DNA from: Candidatus Kuenenia stuttgartensis
GTDB lineage: Bacteria; Planctomycetota; Planctomycetia; Pirellulales; UBA1268
Assembly (NCBI GenBank): GCA_945891385.1
Contig: CAMDDJ010000004.1
Span: 67,932 to 107,826, forward strand
Length of the DNA stretch: 39,895 nt
Reading direction: 5' to 3'
The notes under the pieces are model-generated. The model saw only the letters and a list, made by a program, of their open reading frames with translations. It ran no database searches and had not been told where the DNA came from. Of the stretch, positions 12,658-22,274 are shown one piece after another. Within the stretch, counting starts at the first letter, position 1. The number at the start of each line of letters is the position of its first letter. A program made the position numbers and the translations under genes.

Positions 12658-13961
12658 GGGGTGGCCTCCTGGTCGGACGGTCCGAGCCGCGGGGCCGCGG
12701 GGTAGATCAGCACCGGAAATGAGCGGATGAAGGTTGGCCAGTGGGCGGGGCGACCGCGGATCACCACTCGCCATGTCAGGCTATTGTGCTCGGAGTTGAA
12801 GGAGTGCATGGCAGTGGCTGGAACCTGGAATTCCCCGCGTCCTTCGAAACGCGTCCCCGGAGCCAACTGAACATCCTGCCACGAATTGAGTGATGTCCGC
12901 CAGACCACGACTCGCTCGGTGCGGGTATCGGTACCCTGGCGAAACGTCGCCTGCTCTTCGAGTTCGACGGCCATCTCGAGGCTCGTGAACACCCCAGCAC
13001 CTCCCTGGCCAAGGAGCACCTCGTATCGGCCGCCCGGAAGGAGCGGGTGATCCGAGATCTCGACCTGCGTGGTGCCGACAGCGGTGGCGAGTATCAGCGC
13101 CCGGATGAAGACCACGATCCCGGCGACACCGACAGCGAGGAACGGCACCAGAATCGCGAGGAGCAGCCAGTCAATCCGTCCCCCCAGGAGATCGAAGCCG
13201 GCGTTGACGGCAAGCACGACCAGCACCGCGTTCCAGAGCAGCGCGAACAGCCCGAATCCCAATAAGGTCCAACTCTCACCGCTCTCGATCGGGAGCCGAA
13301 AAGCGAGGATCGTTCCCGGCGAATTCACCAGGTCTTCGCACGAGGGCACTCCGGGGCAGTCCTCCAGGCCCGGCTTTCTGCCGGTTGGAAGCGGTCGGTT
13401 GCCGAGGGCGGCCTGCCGCTCCTCCGACTTCCCCCACGCGGCGAACGCCCGAGCGACGCCAGATCCTCCGAAGGCGATCAAAGCCCCGGGCAGCAGCAGG
13501 GTGAGAGCCCACATCCACCAGTTGTAGCCCCGCTCCAACACGACCACGCCCGGTGCTTGCGGATCGTACCAGCAAACCAATTCACTTCCGAGTGAGATGG
13601 CAGCCAATGGCTTGGCTGCCGCGGACCGGTTCGCCGCGGGGTCGCCCCGAACCGCCCAGGCTTCCTCCGGTCCGGTCGTCGTCGGATACTGCAACCGAAT
13701 GCATGGCTGCCAAGTCGACTCCGTCGAGCCGGAAACGGCCCGTCGCGCGAGCCCCTTGCCGACCACGGTCGCCCGCGCTTCGAGAAAGTGATGGTTGATC
13801 CGCCACTCAGGCACGGCCGATCCGGTCAGGAGCATCGCCGCGAACACGAGTCCGGCAGCGAGCAGGATCGAGTGGAACAGGGCATCTCCGATCGAGCCCC
13901 AGACCTCCGCTCCGGTCCGGCGATCACCCCGTTTCTTCGCGAAGAATCGCGGCAACCTCAC
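12654..13961 (-). CDS. DUF3592-type membrane protein with C-terminal arrestin-like domain
   Basis: A 435-aa membrane protein. GTG at 13961 has CAGGAG 7 bases upstream. Predicted membrane spans are about 27-48, 146-170, 231-253 and 264-293. The loop between spans 1 and 2 has the DUF3592 pattern: a strand starting ATVVGKG, a WQPCIRLQYPTTTG section, then LGSELVCWYDPQAPG just before the second span. After the last span, residues ~297-421 form a strand-rich domain ending in HSFNSEHNSLTWRVVIRG and FPVLIYP, which resembles an arrestin-type domain. The function of this architecture is unknown to me. Its stop overlaps the next start by ATGA, and the alpha-CTD-like gene lies 42 bp upstream on the same strand. 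Confidence 0.85.
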   Translation of the reverse strand: MRLPRFFAKKRGDRRTGAEVWGSIGDALFHSILLAAGLVFAAMLLTGSAVPEWRINHHFLEARATVVGKGLARRAVSGSTESTWQPCIRLQYPTTTGPEEAWAVRGDPAANRSAAAKPLAAISLGSELVCWYDPQAPGVVVLERGYNWWMWALTLLLPGALIAFGGSGVARAFAAWGKSEERQAALGNRPLPTGRKPGLEDCPGVPSCEDLVNSPGTILAFRLPIESGESWTLLGFGLFALLWNAVLVVLAVNAGFDLLGGRIDWLLLAILVPFLAVGVAGIVVFIRALILATAVGTTQVEISDHPLLPGGRYEVLLGQGGAGVFTSLEMAVELEEQATFRQGTDTRTERVVVWRTSLNSWQDVQLAPGTRFEGRGEFQVPATAMHSFNSEHNSLTWRVVIRGRPAHWPTFIRSFPVLIYPAAPRLGPSDQEATP

Positions 13962-14003
13962 AAGCCAGCTCCTGGCGGCACTCCGAGACCGACCGGAGCG
14001 GCG

Positions 14004-14297
14004 CTACGACGCCTGCGATACCGGCTGTCGCGGCGGCTCTTCCTCCACCCCGGGAGATCGGAAAAACCCGATCTTTTCCAGGGCCTTGAACACCTCCTCG
14101 AGCGTCTTCTCGCCGAAGTTCGAGATCGAGAGCAGGTCAGCCCGGGTGCAGTTCAACAGATCGTGGACCGTAAAGATGCCCCGCTCCTCCAGGCAGTTCG
14201 TAGTTCGGACGGAAAGTCCGATCTCAGCCGTGCTCATTTCGAGTTTCTCGGCCATTTCGTCTGATTGGGTCAGGTCTTTGTATGGAATTCTCGGCAT
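14004..14297 (-). CDS. Stand-alone RNA polymerase alpha C-terminal-domain-like protein
   Basis: A 97-aa protein. ATG at 14297 has a GGGAGGGAA element upstream. Residues ~22-78 match the alpha-CTD fold of RpoA: EIGLSVRTTNCLEERGIFTV, then DLLNC, then LLSISNFGEKTLEEVFKAL. These are the two helix-hairpin-helix elements that in RpoA bind UP-element DNA and activators. No alpha N-terminal domain is present, so this is not RpoA itself. The C-terminal ~18 residues are a charged, Pro-containing tail. It could act as a transcription co-factor, a decoy alpha-CTD or simply a DNA-binding HhH protein. It opens the four-gene minus-strand cluster and is divergent from the UvrD gene. Confidence 0.85.
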   Translation of the reverse strand: MPRIPYKDLTQSDEMAEKLEMSTAEIGLSVRTTNCLEERGIFTVHDLLNCTRADLLSISNFGEKTLEEVFKALEKIGFFRSPGVEEEPPRQPVSQAS

Positions 14298-14380
14298 GGG
14301 TTCCCTCCCGTGCGGTGTGTGAGCGAGCCGACTCCCTCTAGCCAAACGTTGCATCCGGCCACCGAGGACGACTCTGGGCG

Positions 14381-14388
14381 AATATACT
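14381..14388. promoter_or_regulatory. Possible bidirectional -10-like AT island
   Basis: In the 170-bp space between the divergent alpha-CTD-like and UvrD genes there is one AT-rich spot. Read on plus it contains TATACT (14383-14388); on minus it contains TATATT (14386-14381). Both are good -10-like hexamers, about 80 bases from each start codon. I see no convincing -35 at 16-18 bp on either side, so this is only a candidate. Confidence 0.25.
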
Positions 14389-14467
14389 CGAAACCAAGCC
14401 AAATCGACTACGTTGACCGGGCCAGTCAGTACTCACGCCGCCGGCCCGGCCTTCGCTCCTCAGACCG

Positions 14468-16888
14468 TTGGTGTGCGGAAACCTCGTGCTTTTCCCCTCC
14501 CTCGACACCCTCAACGATTCGCAGCGGGCTGCGGCGACCCACGTCGAGGGACCGCTCTTGGTGCTAGCAGGCCCAGGCAGCGGCAAGACGAGGGTGGTGA
14601 CGCATCGGATTGCCCATCTGATCGCCTCTGGTGTGCGGCCGGCGTCGATCGTGGCGCTCACGTTCACCAACAAGGCGGCCGATGAGATGCGCCGCCGGGT
14701 CGGGGAACTCGTGGGGCCGCAGCCCGTCGAGATGGGAACGTTTCATCGATTCGCCGCCCGCCTCCTGCGGCGACACGCCCGACAGGTCGGGCTCACGGGT
14801 GATTATTCGATCTTCGATCCTGATGATTCAGCCGGTGTGCTCAAGCGGGCGGCGAAGAGCCTTGGGCTGTCACTCACGCACACGCCTGTCGATCGGGTGG
14901 CGGGCGTGATCTCACGCGCGAAAAACGATCTGCTCACCCCAGAGTCGTTCGAAGCCCGGTGGGGCAAACCGGTGGATGACGTGGCTCGGCGGATCTGGCC
15001 GGTCTACCAGGAAATGCTCCTCCGGGCGAACGCGGTTGATTTCGACGATCTGCTTGTGCATGTCGCGCGGCTTCTGGCCGACGATCCCGTGCTCCGCGCA
15101 ACGCTCGATGACCGGTATCGATTCATCCTGGTGGATGAATACCAAGACACCAACGCGGTTCAATACGGCATCCTCCGTGGGCTCTCGCTCGATCACCCGA
15201 ATCTTGCGGTGACCGGCGACCCTGACCAGGCGATTTATGGCTGGCGGGGTGCGAGCATCCGCAACATTCTGGAATTTGAGCGGGACTATCCGGCGGCCAC
15301 CGTGGTTACGCTCGAGCAGAACTACCGGAGCACGGCCAATATCCTCGGCACGGCCGATCGGTTGATCGCGCACAACTCCCGTCGCAAGCCGAAGCGGCTG
15401 GTGACCGATGCGCAGCCGGGCAAGCCCGTGCGGATCGTGCTCGATGCTTCGGGCCAGGATGAAGCCGCGCGGATCGCGACCGAGATCACAGCTGATGTGA
15501 CCGCCGGCCGGCGGCAGCTGCGGGACTTCGCCATCCTGTTTCGCACGGCCGCCCTGTCGCGGTCGCTGGAGATCGCCCTGCGAACGGCCGGTGTGCCGTA
15601 TCAACTCGTCCGTGGGCTTGAGTTCTTTAAGCGACGTGAGATTCGTGATGTGGTGGCCTGGCTGCGGCTACTCCGCAATCCACGCGACGACGAGGCCTTT
15701 CTCCGAGTGGTCAACGTGCCGACCCGCGGTATTGGCCGGCAATCACTCGACCGACTGGCTGCCTGGGCGGATGACCAGCGGGTATGCCGGCTGGAGGCCG
15801 CGGCTGCCGCCGCCAGCATTCCGGGCTTGCCGAAGCGGGCCGCCTTGTCGCTGGCGGGATTTGCCGGCCTGCATGCAGCGATCAGCGAGACGGCCGGGCG
15901 GGAGTCGAGCGTGGCGACCCTTCTCGAAAGTGTGCTCGAGAAGACTGGCTACCGGCGAATGCTCGAGGATGAACTCGACGACGAGGAGGGGCAGGAGCGG
16001 CTGGCCAACGTCGAGGAACTCGTGACTGCTGCCCGCCAGCACGACGAGGCGTTTGCTGCCGATTCCGGCTCCTTTGCAGACGGCGGTGCCGAGGCCGACT
16101 CGCTGGGCAGTTTCCTCGAGACCACCGCGCTCGTGGCCGACGCCGACGCCTGGGATGCTGGAGCCGACCGAGTCGCCCTGATGACCTTCCATGCCGCCAA
16201 GGGGCTCGAATTTCCGGTGGTCTATCTCGTGGCGATGGAGGACGGGATCCTGCCCCACGAGCGGAGCATCGATCGGCCCGACCAACTCGAGGAGGAGCGG
16301 CGACTGGTGTTCGTGGGGATCACACGTGCTCGTGAAGAGGCTCATGCGAGTTCCGCCCGGATGCGGGATTATCGGGGAACCCGCCGGATTTCGGCGCCGA
16401 GCGTGTTTCTTGCCGAGATGACCGGAAGCGAGACGGTGGTCTGTGGCGAGGAGGCGCCGACCGCTGGTTCCCGACCCTCATTCGATCCCTTCGGTGACGC
16501 CGCCAGGGCGGCTGCCGGAGGGGGCTTCGACGAATACGCCCAAGACGTGTCTGAACAGCCCCGGCTCAAGGTGTTCCGTCCCGATGGGCTGGCCTTCGAG
16601 GGGGAGCAGTCGGACGAGTTCAAGGAGCGGCAGCCGACGGGCTCTCGGCCCGCGAAGCATGCCCCACGATTGGAGCGGGCCAGCGACCTGGCGGCGCGAT
16701 TGTCCGGTGCCATGCCGGCTCGCTGCCGGTTCACCCAAGGCCAAAGGGTTCGGCATGCAGAGTATGGCGAGGGCGTCCTGACGAAGATCACGGGCGTGGG
16801 TCCGAGGTCGCTGGGCACCGTCTGCTTCGACGGCCCAGCCGGCACCCGCAAGTTCGTCCTCGGCCACGGATCGCTCGAGCCGGCCTGA
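14468..16888 (+). CDS. UvrD/PcrA-type ATP-dependent DNA helicase
   Basis: A superfamily 1A 3'-5' DNA helicase for repair and replication restart, ~806 aa. Motifs in order: Q-motif LNDSQRAAATH; Walker A GPGSGKT near residue 35; ALTFTNKAADEM; DEYQDTN; GDPDQAIYGWRGAS; EQNYRS; LMTFHAAKGLEFPVVYL; and LVFVGITRAREEAH. After the helicase core, a ~120-residue linker leads to a C-terminal Tudor-like domain (residues ~755-806, containing GQRVRHAEYGEGVLTKI), typical of PcrA/UvrD. The start is uncertain: TTG at 14468, GTG at 14471 and GTG at 14486 are all possible, and none has a strong Shine-Dalgarno. I kept the longest. PcrA versus Rep/UvrD cannot be decided from motifs. Confidence 0.93.
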   Translation: MVCGNLVLFPSLDTLNDSQRAAATHVEGPLLVLAGPGSGKTRVVTHRIAHLIASGVRPASIVALTFTNKAADEMRRRVGELVGPQPVEMGTFHRFAARLLRRHARQVGLTGDYSIFDPDDSAGVLKRAAKSLGLSLTHTPVDRVAGVISRAKNDLLTPESFEARWGKPVDDVARRIWPVYQEMLLRANAVDFDDLLVHVARLLADDPVLRATLDDRYRFILVDEYQDTNAVQYGILRGLSLDHPNLAVTGDPDQAIYGWRGASIRNILEFERDYPAATVVTLEQNYRSTANILGTADRLIAHNSRRKPKRLVTDAQPGKPVRIVLDASGQDEAARIATEITADVTAGRRQLRDFAILFRTAALSRSLEIALRTAGVPYQLVRGLEFFKRREIRDVVAWLRLLRNPRDDEAFLRVVNVPTRGIGRQSLDRLAAWADDQRVCRLEAAAAAASIPGLPKRAALSLAGFAGLHAAISETAGRESSVATLLESVLEKTGYRRMLEDELDDEEGQERLANVEELVTAARQHDEAFAADSGSFADGGAEADSLGSFLETTALVADADAWDAGADRVALMTFHAAKGLEFPVVYLVAMEDGILPHERSIDRPDQLEEERRLVFVGITRAREEAHASSARMRDYRGTRRISAPSVFLAEMTGSETVVCGEEAPTAGSRPSFDPFGDAARAAAGGGFDEYAQDVSEQPRLKVFRPDGLAFEGEQSDEFKERQPTGSRPAKHAPRLERASDLAARLSGAMPARCRFTQGQRVRHAEYGEGVLTKITGVGPRSLGTVCFDGPAGTRKFVLGHGSLEPA

Positions 16889-16905
16889 AGCCCTCTGGGG
16901 CTCAA

Positions 16906-16979
16906 CGGCTCGGGGGCGGCACACGTCGGGTCGGTGGCAAGGATGCGTCCCGATTGTTCTGCGAGCGTTCGCCGACACC
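16906..16979 (+). repeat. Dispersed hairpin repeat, copy A (diverged)
   Basis: This is one of four related intergenic segments in the window. It begins with ggctcgggggcggc and ends with gcgagcgttcgccgac, the two most conserved blocks of the family; the middle has drifted. It lies between the convergent ends of the UvrD gene and the GDP-fucose synthase gene, where a terminator function is possible. Confidence 0.6.
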
Positions 16980-17034
16980 GGCGGCTCAGACGCGGAGCCC
17001 ACACTCAGTTGAGATGCCAGATAACCAGGCCTGG

Positions 17035-17976
17035 TCAGGCCTGGGCTCGCCACCAGGCCACGGTGTTGGCGAGGCCGATGTCAAACTGCTGCCGCGGCGT
17101 CCAGTTCAGCAAGTCTCGAGCACGGGAGATGTCGAGGGCCCGGCGGGGTTGGCCGTCGGGCTTGGTTGAGTCCCAAGCGATCCTGCCGGAGTAGCTGCAG
17201 GCGGCAGCGATCTTGGACACGAGGTCACGAATCGCGATCTCCTGCCCGCCACCCAGGTTGATCGGCACTGGTTCTGTCATCACCTCGGCGGCTCGCACGA
17301 TTCCTTCCGCGGCATCGTCGACGTAGAGAAACTCGCGGGTCGCTGCCCCCGTACCCCAGCAGACCACCTCCTCATCCTCGGCCAGCCTGGCCTCCTCGCA
17401 TTTCCGGATCAGCGCCGGGATCACGTGGCTCGAGGCGGGGTTGAAGTTGTCGCCCGGGCCGTACAGGTTCACCGGAACGACCACCGCCGATTCGAGGCCG
17501 TACTCGCGGCGGTACCCATCGAGCATCACGAACAAGGCCTTTTTAGCGACACCGTAGGGGGCGTTGGTCTCCTCCGGGTAGCCGTTCCAGACGTCGTCCT
17601 CGCGGAACGGGATCGGGGCGAACTTCGGATAGGCACAGACCGTGCCCGTGTGCACGAACTTCTCGAGTCCAGTCCGGCGGGCGTGCTCGACCAGATGCAG
17701 TCCCATCGCCATGTTTGCAAAGAAGAATCGACCGGGGTGGGCCATGTTTGCCCCGATCCCGCCTACCTCGGCCGCCAGATGAATCACGACGTCGGGTCGG
17801 GCCGTCTCGTAGAGTCGCACCACGTCGGCCTCGATCGTGAGGTCGTAGTCGCGGCGGCGAGGGACGAAGACCCGTTCGTCGGCCACGCCTCGTTCCTGTA
17901 ACACACGGCATACAGCGCGTCCCAGGAACCCGGCGCCGCCGGTCACCACGATCCGCTTCGTTGTCAGGTCGGTCAT
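17035..17976 (-). CDS. fcl: GDP-L-fucose synthase (GDP-4-keto-6-deoxymannose epimerase/reductase)
   Basis: A 313-aa extended short-chain dehydrogenase that converts GDP-4-keto-6-deoxy-D-mannose to GDP-L-fucose using NADPH. The N-terminal Rossmann motif is VTGGAGFLG (residues ~11-19). The catalytic region has HTGTVCAYPK, with the conserved Cys before the YPK, and then YGVAK, giving the YxxxK pair. The NLYGPGDNFNP segment is typical of this family, whose usual length is 310-320 aa. ATG at 17976 lacks a clear Shine-Dalgarno, but gmd ends only 17 bp upstream, consistent with translation in an operon. It supplies the sugar nucleotide made from gmd's product and closes the minus-strand exopolysaccharide block. 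Confidence 0.94.
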   Translation of the reverse strand: MTDLTTKRIVVTGGAGFLGRAVCRVLQERGVADERVFVPRRRDYDLTIEADVVRLYETARPDVVIHLAAEVGGIGANMAHPGRFFFANMAMGLHLVEHARRTGLEKFVHTGTVCAYPKFAPIPFREDDVWNGYPEETNAPYGVAKKALFVMLDGYRREYGLESAVVVPVNLYGPGDNFNPASSHVIPALIRKCEEARLAEDEEVVCWGTGAATREFLYVDDAAEGIVRAAEVMTEPVPINLGGGQEIAIRDLVSKIAAACSYSGRIAWDSTKPDGQPRRALDISRARDLLNWTPRQQFDIGLANTVAWWRAQA

Positions 17977-17993
17977 CGGAACTGCCGAATGGG

Positions 17994-19160
<1,167 letters not shown>

Positions 19161-19910
19161 TCAGTCGGCCCGAGCCGCATCGGTGACTGCGGGCTGCGAG
19201 GCCGGAGCGGGCGGGAGGTCGCCCGCTGCCAATCCTGCGGCAAGCGACTCGTCGAGGGCCGGCACGAGTTGCGAGATGAAGGTCTCGCATTCGAGCATCG
19301 ACTGAGACGTACCCACCCGCGTCTGATCGACGATGGCGTAGAGTTTGTAGACGAACGGTTCTCCATTGAGCGCGATCCGGGCGATCGTCGGCGCGATCCA
19401 TTCGAGCGGCTCGCCAGCCGCCTTGCCCGGAACCCCGTAGGTCCAAAAGATTCGGAGCGTTTGGCCGGCCTTCACGAACGTTCCGGTGAAGGCTTCTACC
19501 TTTCGGCCGTCCTCCATCGGGATGGTCACACGATGCTCGCTCTCGCCCACCGTAAAGCCAGCCCCCGGATAACACCGGTCGGGAGTGTGGCCAGAAGCAT
19601 CGTGGGGGAGCGCACAGACGACGAATGCCGACACCCTGGCCTTGGACCGGCCATTGAGATAAAGACGCGAAATGTGCCCGACAGCCCCGGCCCGATCGAG
19701 CTCCTTCGGGTCGCTTTCCAGGACCTGCTCTTCGGCCCAATCGTTGAACTTTTTGGGAAACCAGGCCTCCAGCAGTTTGGCGGCCTGTTCGATCCGATCG
19801 CGGGACGCAGGAGCCCACCGCTCAGTGAAGCCTCCCTGCACGAGCGTGACGCCGATCAATAACGCCGCAGCCACGCCGAACGTCGCCAGATGCATCCCGG
19901 AGTTCCGCAC
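19161..19910 (-). CDS. EpsI family exosortase-associated protein
   Basis: A 249-aa protein of the EpsI (DUF3485) family, usually fused to or encoded beside exosortases and involved in exopolysaccharide and sorting systems. GTG at 19910 has AGGGAG 7 bases upstream; ATG at 19895 is an alternative. One N-terminal membrane span (~7-27) anchors it, with the rest probably extracytoplasmic. The hallmark segment is VVCALPHDASGHTPDRCYPGA, in which the His, Pro and Cys of the family's HxPxxCYP core are present. A strand-rich middle follows, with FWTYGVPG. The Pro/Ala-rich last 25 residues look disordered. It sits 39 bp after the chain-length/P-loop gene and is separated from the exosortase by that gene. 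Confidence 0.85.
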   Translation of the reverse strand: MRNSGMHLATFGVAAALLIGVTLVQGGFTERWAPASRDRIEQAAKLLEAWFPKKFNDWAEEQVLESDPKELDRAGAVGHISRLYLNGRSKARVSAFVVCALPHDASGHTPDRCYPGAGFTVGESEHRVTIPMEDGRKVEAFTGTFVKAGQTLRIFWTYGVPGKAAGEPLEWIAPTIARIALNGEPFVYKLYAIVDQTRVGTSQSMLECETFISQLVPALDESLAAGLAAGDLPPAPASQPAVTDAARAD

Positions 19911-19949
19911 GGTCGTTCTCCCTGTTCAGCTCCGTAGATCAGCCCGCAC

Positions 19950-22193
19950 TCAGCCGGGGAGCGGGGAGTTGTACTTCCGCCGAGCCGCTGTGTCGTCCAC
20001 GCCGTTGACCACCGCGCCGAGTACCCGCACACCCACGCCTCGGAGTTTGTCCAACGCGGCGGCCACCTGCGGCACCCGGCTCACGTCGCGCATCGTCGTG
20101 AGGATCGCCACGTCGCTCTGCTGGCCCAGGAGCAAAACGTCTGCGAAAGCCAGCACCGGCCCGGCATCGACCACCACTTCGTCGAACGAGTCGCGGAAAC
20201 TCTTGATCAGGGGCACGGTTTCAGGCCGGCCGAGGGCCGTGATCGCGGCGTAGTCGCAATTGCCACCGGTGATCGCAAACAAACCCTCGACGCCGGTCGG
20301 CTGCACGGCTTCGTCGAGTGTGACTTCGCCCCGCAGGAGCTCCGGCAGGCCATTTCGCAGGTCGAGTCCGAGGGCAAGATGAACGTTGGGATGCCGCAGG
20401 TCTCCGTCAAGCAAGAGCGTTCGCTTGCCGGATCGAGCGATGCTGGCCGCCAGTTGTGAAGCGAGGGTGGTCTTCCCTTCGTGCTCGACCGCACTCGTCA
20501 CGAGAATCATTTTCGGAGCCAGGCCCGACTGCATGATCACGGCTCGCACCGAATCGACACATTCGGCCACATGGGCTGGATTGACCCGCCGCGTGATCTT
20601 CGGCACCGTCCCCAGCACTCGCAGGCCGAGCCGCTGCGTCGGTTCCTCGGCGGTGCTGAGCCGATCCTGGATGTACTCAAGGGCCACCACCGAGCCTCCG
20701 CCGAGCACCAAGCCGGCAATGCCTGCCAGCGCCGTGAGCATCGTGCGGAACAGTTCGTCGCTACCCTCCGGCTTGCTCGCCTCTTCGATCAATTCAACGC
20801 GGTTGGGCATGGAGATGTCGATCTCGGTGGCATTGAGCTGGATGCCCATGTCGTCCGTGACCTTCATCAGTTGCTCGATTTCCTGCTTTCGTGCCATCAG
20901 GTCGGCGTTGGCCTGACCGAGCAGCTTGACTTCCTCCGATACCTTGTCGAAGTCCTTGGTAATTTCCTCGAGCTGCCGAGCCATGATCTCCCGCCGCATC
21001 CGGAGGATCACAGGGCTCTCGGCTGCCGCTCCGCTCCGCCTGGCAGCGACGTCCATCGCCAACTGGGTGATGATTTGCGGCTTCAATTCCTCGCGCCGCT
21101 GCTCCATGCGAACGAGCAGGCTGTTTCGCATGTCCTGGAGTTTCTTCACGGCTGGGTCGTTCCCGCCGCGGGCGCTCCGCTGGGCCTGGAAGACGATCGC
21201 CTCTTCGATCCCGGCGAGTCGGTCGCGAAGCTCCACAAATTGCGGATCCCTGAGCACCATTGCGTCGACCATCTCCTCGGGCACTGACTGCTCGAGCGTG
21301 ATCTCCCCGCGGGCCTTGGCATCCATGACGGCCAGTTCGGCGTCGACCATCGAAAGCTGCTGCTGAAGGGAGGTCTGCTGAGCCCGCAGCGTGCCGAGGT
21401 GGTCGAGAAGGAGCGCCCGCTGGGTGGCGACCTCCTCGCTGTCGGTCGTGCCGAGCGACCTGGCGAGGTTGTTGTAGGTGTCGAGGCGGCTACGGACTTC
21501 CGCCATATTCTCCTTGTACTTCTTTTCCAGGGTATCTCGCTTCTGGAGCCGCTCGGCCTTCTCCTTGTTGATCACGTCGTTGAGATAGGAGTTCGTCACG
21601 GCGTTGACGATGTCGGTCACCTCCTGGGGGTCTTCCCCGCGGAGGCGAATCTGAATCACTTCCGACTCCATCGGGGCCGACACCTGGACGTTCTTCATCA
21701 GCCAGCCGACCTTGTCGGATTCGCCTTCGAAGACCGACAGGTTGTCGACGCCCGGGCGGCGTAGCGCGGCCATCAGTACGAGCGGACTCTTGATCAGCTG
21801 CACCTGCGTCTTGCGGAACGCCTCATATTCGGCGTTATCGCGGCCCATGCCGGCCCCGAACATGCCCGACTTGTCACGCACCCGAAGCCAGGCCACCGCC
21901 TCAAATCCCTTGGGCAGGAACACCCAGGTCAGAACTCCGGCGAGCGTGCCGAGCGTCAACGCGAGCACGGCTGCTGGGATCCACCGCCGCCGCAAGGCAT
22001 GCCAAGCTCGGCGATAGTCGATGCCGCCGGCCAGGGGGTCGACACCCGGCTGAGAAAAGGTTCCGGGACCCTGCGAGCCTGGAAATGTCGTGAGTGCGGT
22101 ATCACGGATCGGCGCCAGCATGCCGCCGTGTGATTCCGCCGTGGCCGTGGTTGTGGGCCCGGAGCCGTCCGTGAATGCCTGCTGTTCGCTCAT
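19950..22193 (-). CDS. Wzz/Wzc-like polysaccharide chain-length protein with BY-kinase-type ATPase domain
   Basis: A 747-aa polysaccharide co-polymerase. ATG at 22193 was preferred; a TTG 11 codons upstream is also in frame. A variable 60-residue N-terminus precedes membrane span 1 (AVLALTLGTLAGVLTWVF). Then come a Wzz domain, a long coiled-coil periplasmic section (~175-475, many charged heptads) and a second span (LTALAGIAGLVLGGGSVVAL). The C-terminal P-loop domain has Walker A EHEGKTT around residue 573, Walker A' LLLDGDLRHP and Walker B VVVDAGP, as in bacterial tyrosine kinases. The C-terminus carries only one tyrosine (Tyr741 in RRKYNSPLPG) instead of the usual Tyr cluster, so autokinase activity is doubtful. 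Family function: control of exopolysaccharide length and export. Confidence 0.9.
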   Translation of the reverse strand: MSEQQAFTDGSGPTTTATAESHGGMLAPIRDTALTTFPGSQGPGTFSQPGVDPLAGGIDYRRAWHALRRRWIPAAVLALTLGTLAGVLTWVFLPKGFEAVAWLRVRDKSGMFGAGMGRDNAEYEAFRKTQVQLIKSPLVLMAALRRPGVDNLSVFEGESDKVGWLMKNVQVSAPMESEVIQIRLRGEDPQEVTDIVNAVTNSYLNDVINKEKAERLQKRDTLEKKYKENMAEVRSRLDTYNNLARSLGTTDSEEVATQRALLLDHLGTLRAQQTSLQQQLSMVDAELAVMDAKARGEITLEQSVPEEMVDAMVLRDPQFVELRDRLAGIEEAIVFQAQRSARGGNDPAVKKLQDMRNSLLVRMEQRREELKPQIITQLAMDVAARRSGAAAESPVILRMRREIMARQLEEITKDFDKVSEEVKLLGQANADLMARKQEIEQLMKVTDDMGIQLNATEIDISMPNRVELIEEASKPEGSDELFRTMLTALAGIAGLVLGGGSVVALEYIQDRLSTAEEPTQRLGLRVLGTVPKITRRVNPAHVAECVDSVRAVIMQSGLAPKMILVTSAVEHEGKTTLASQLAASIARSGKRTLLLDGDLRHPNVHLALGLDLRNGLPELLRGEVTLDEAVQPTGVEGLFAITGGNCDYAAITALGRPETVPLIKSFRDSFDEVVVDAGPVLAFADVLLLGQQSDVAILTTMRDVSRVPQVAAALDKLRGVGVRVLGAVVNGVDDTAARRKYNSPLPG

Positions 22194-22274
22194 GGTTACC
22201 GTATCGTGCCGAACCGAGTAGCCCAAAAGGGGGATCAGTCGGGCTCAGGAGTGCCTTGCCGCCCGTGACGTAGT

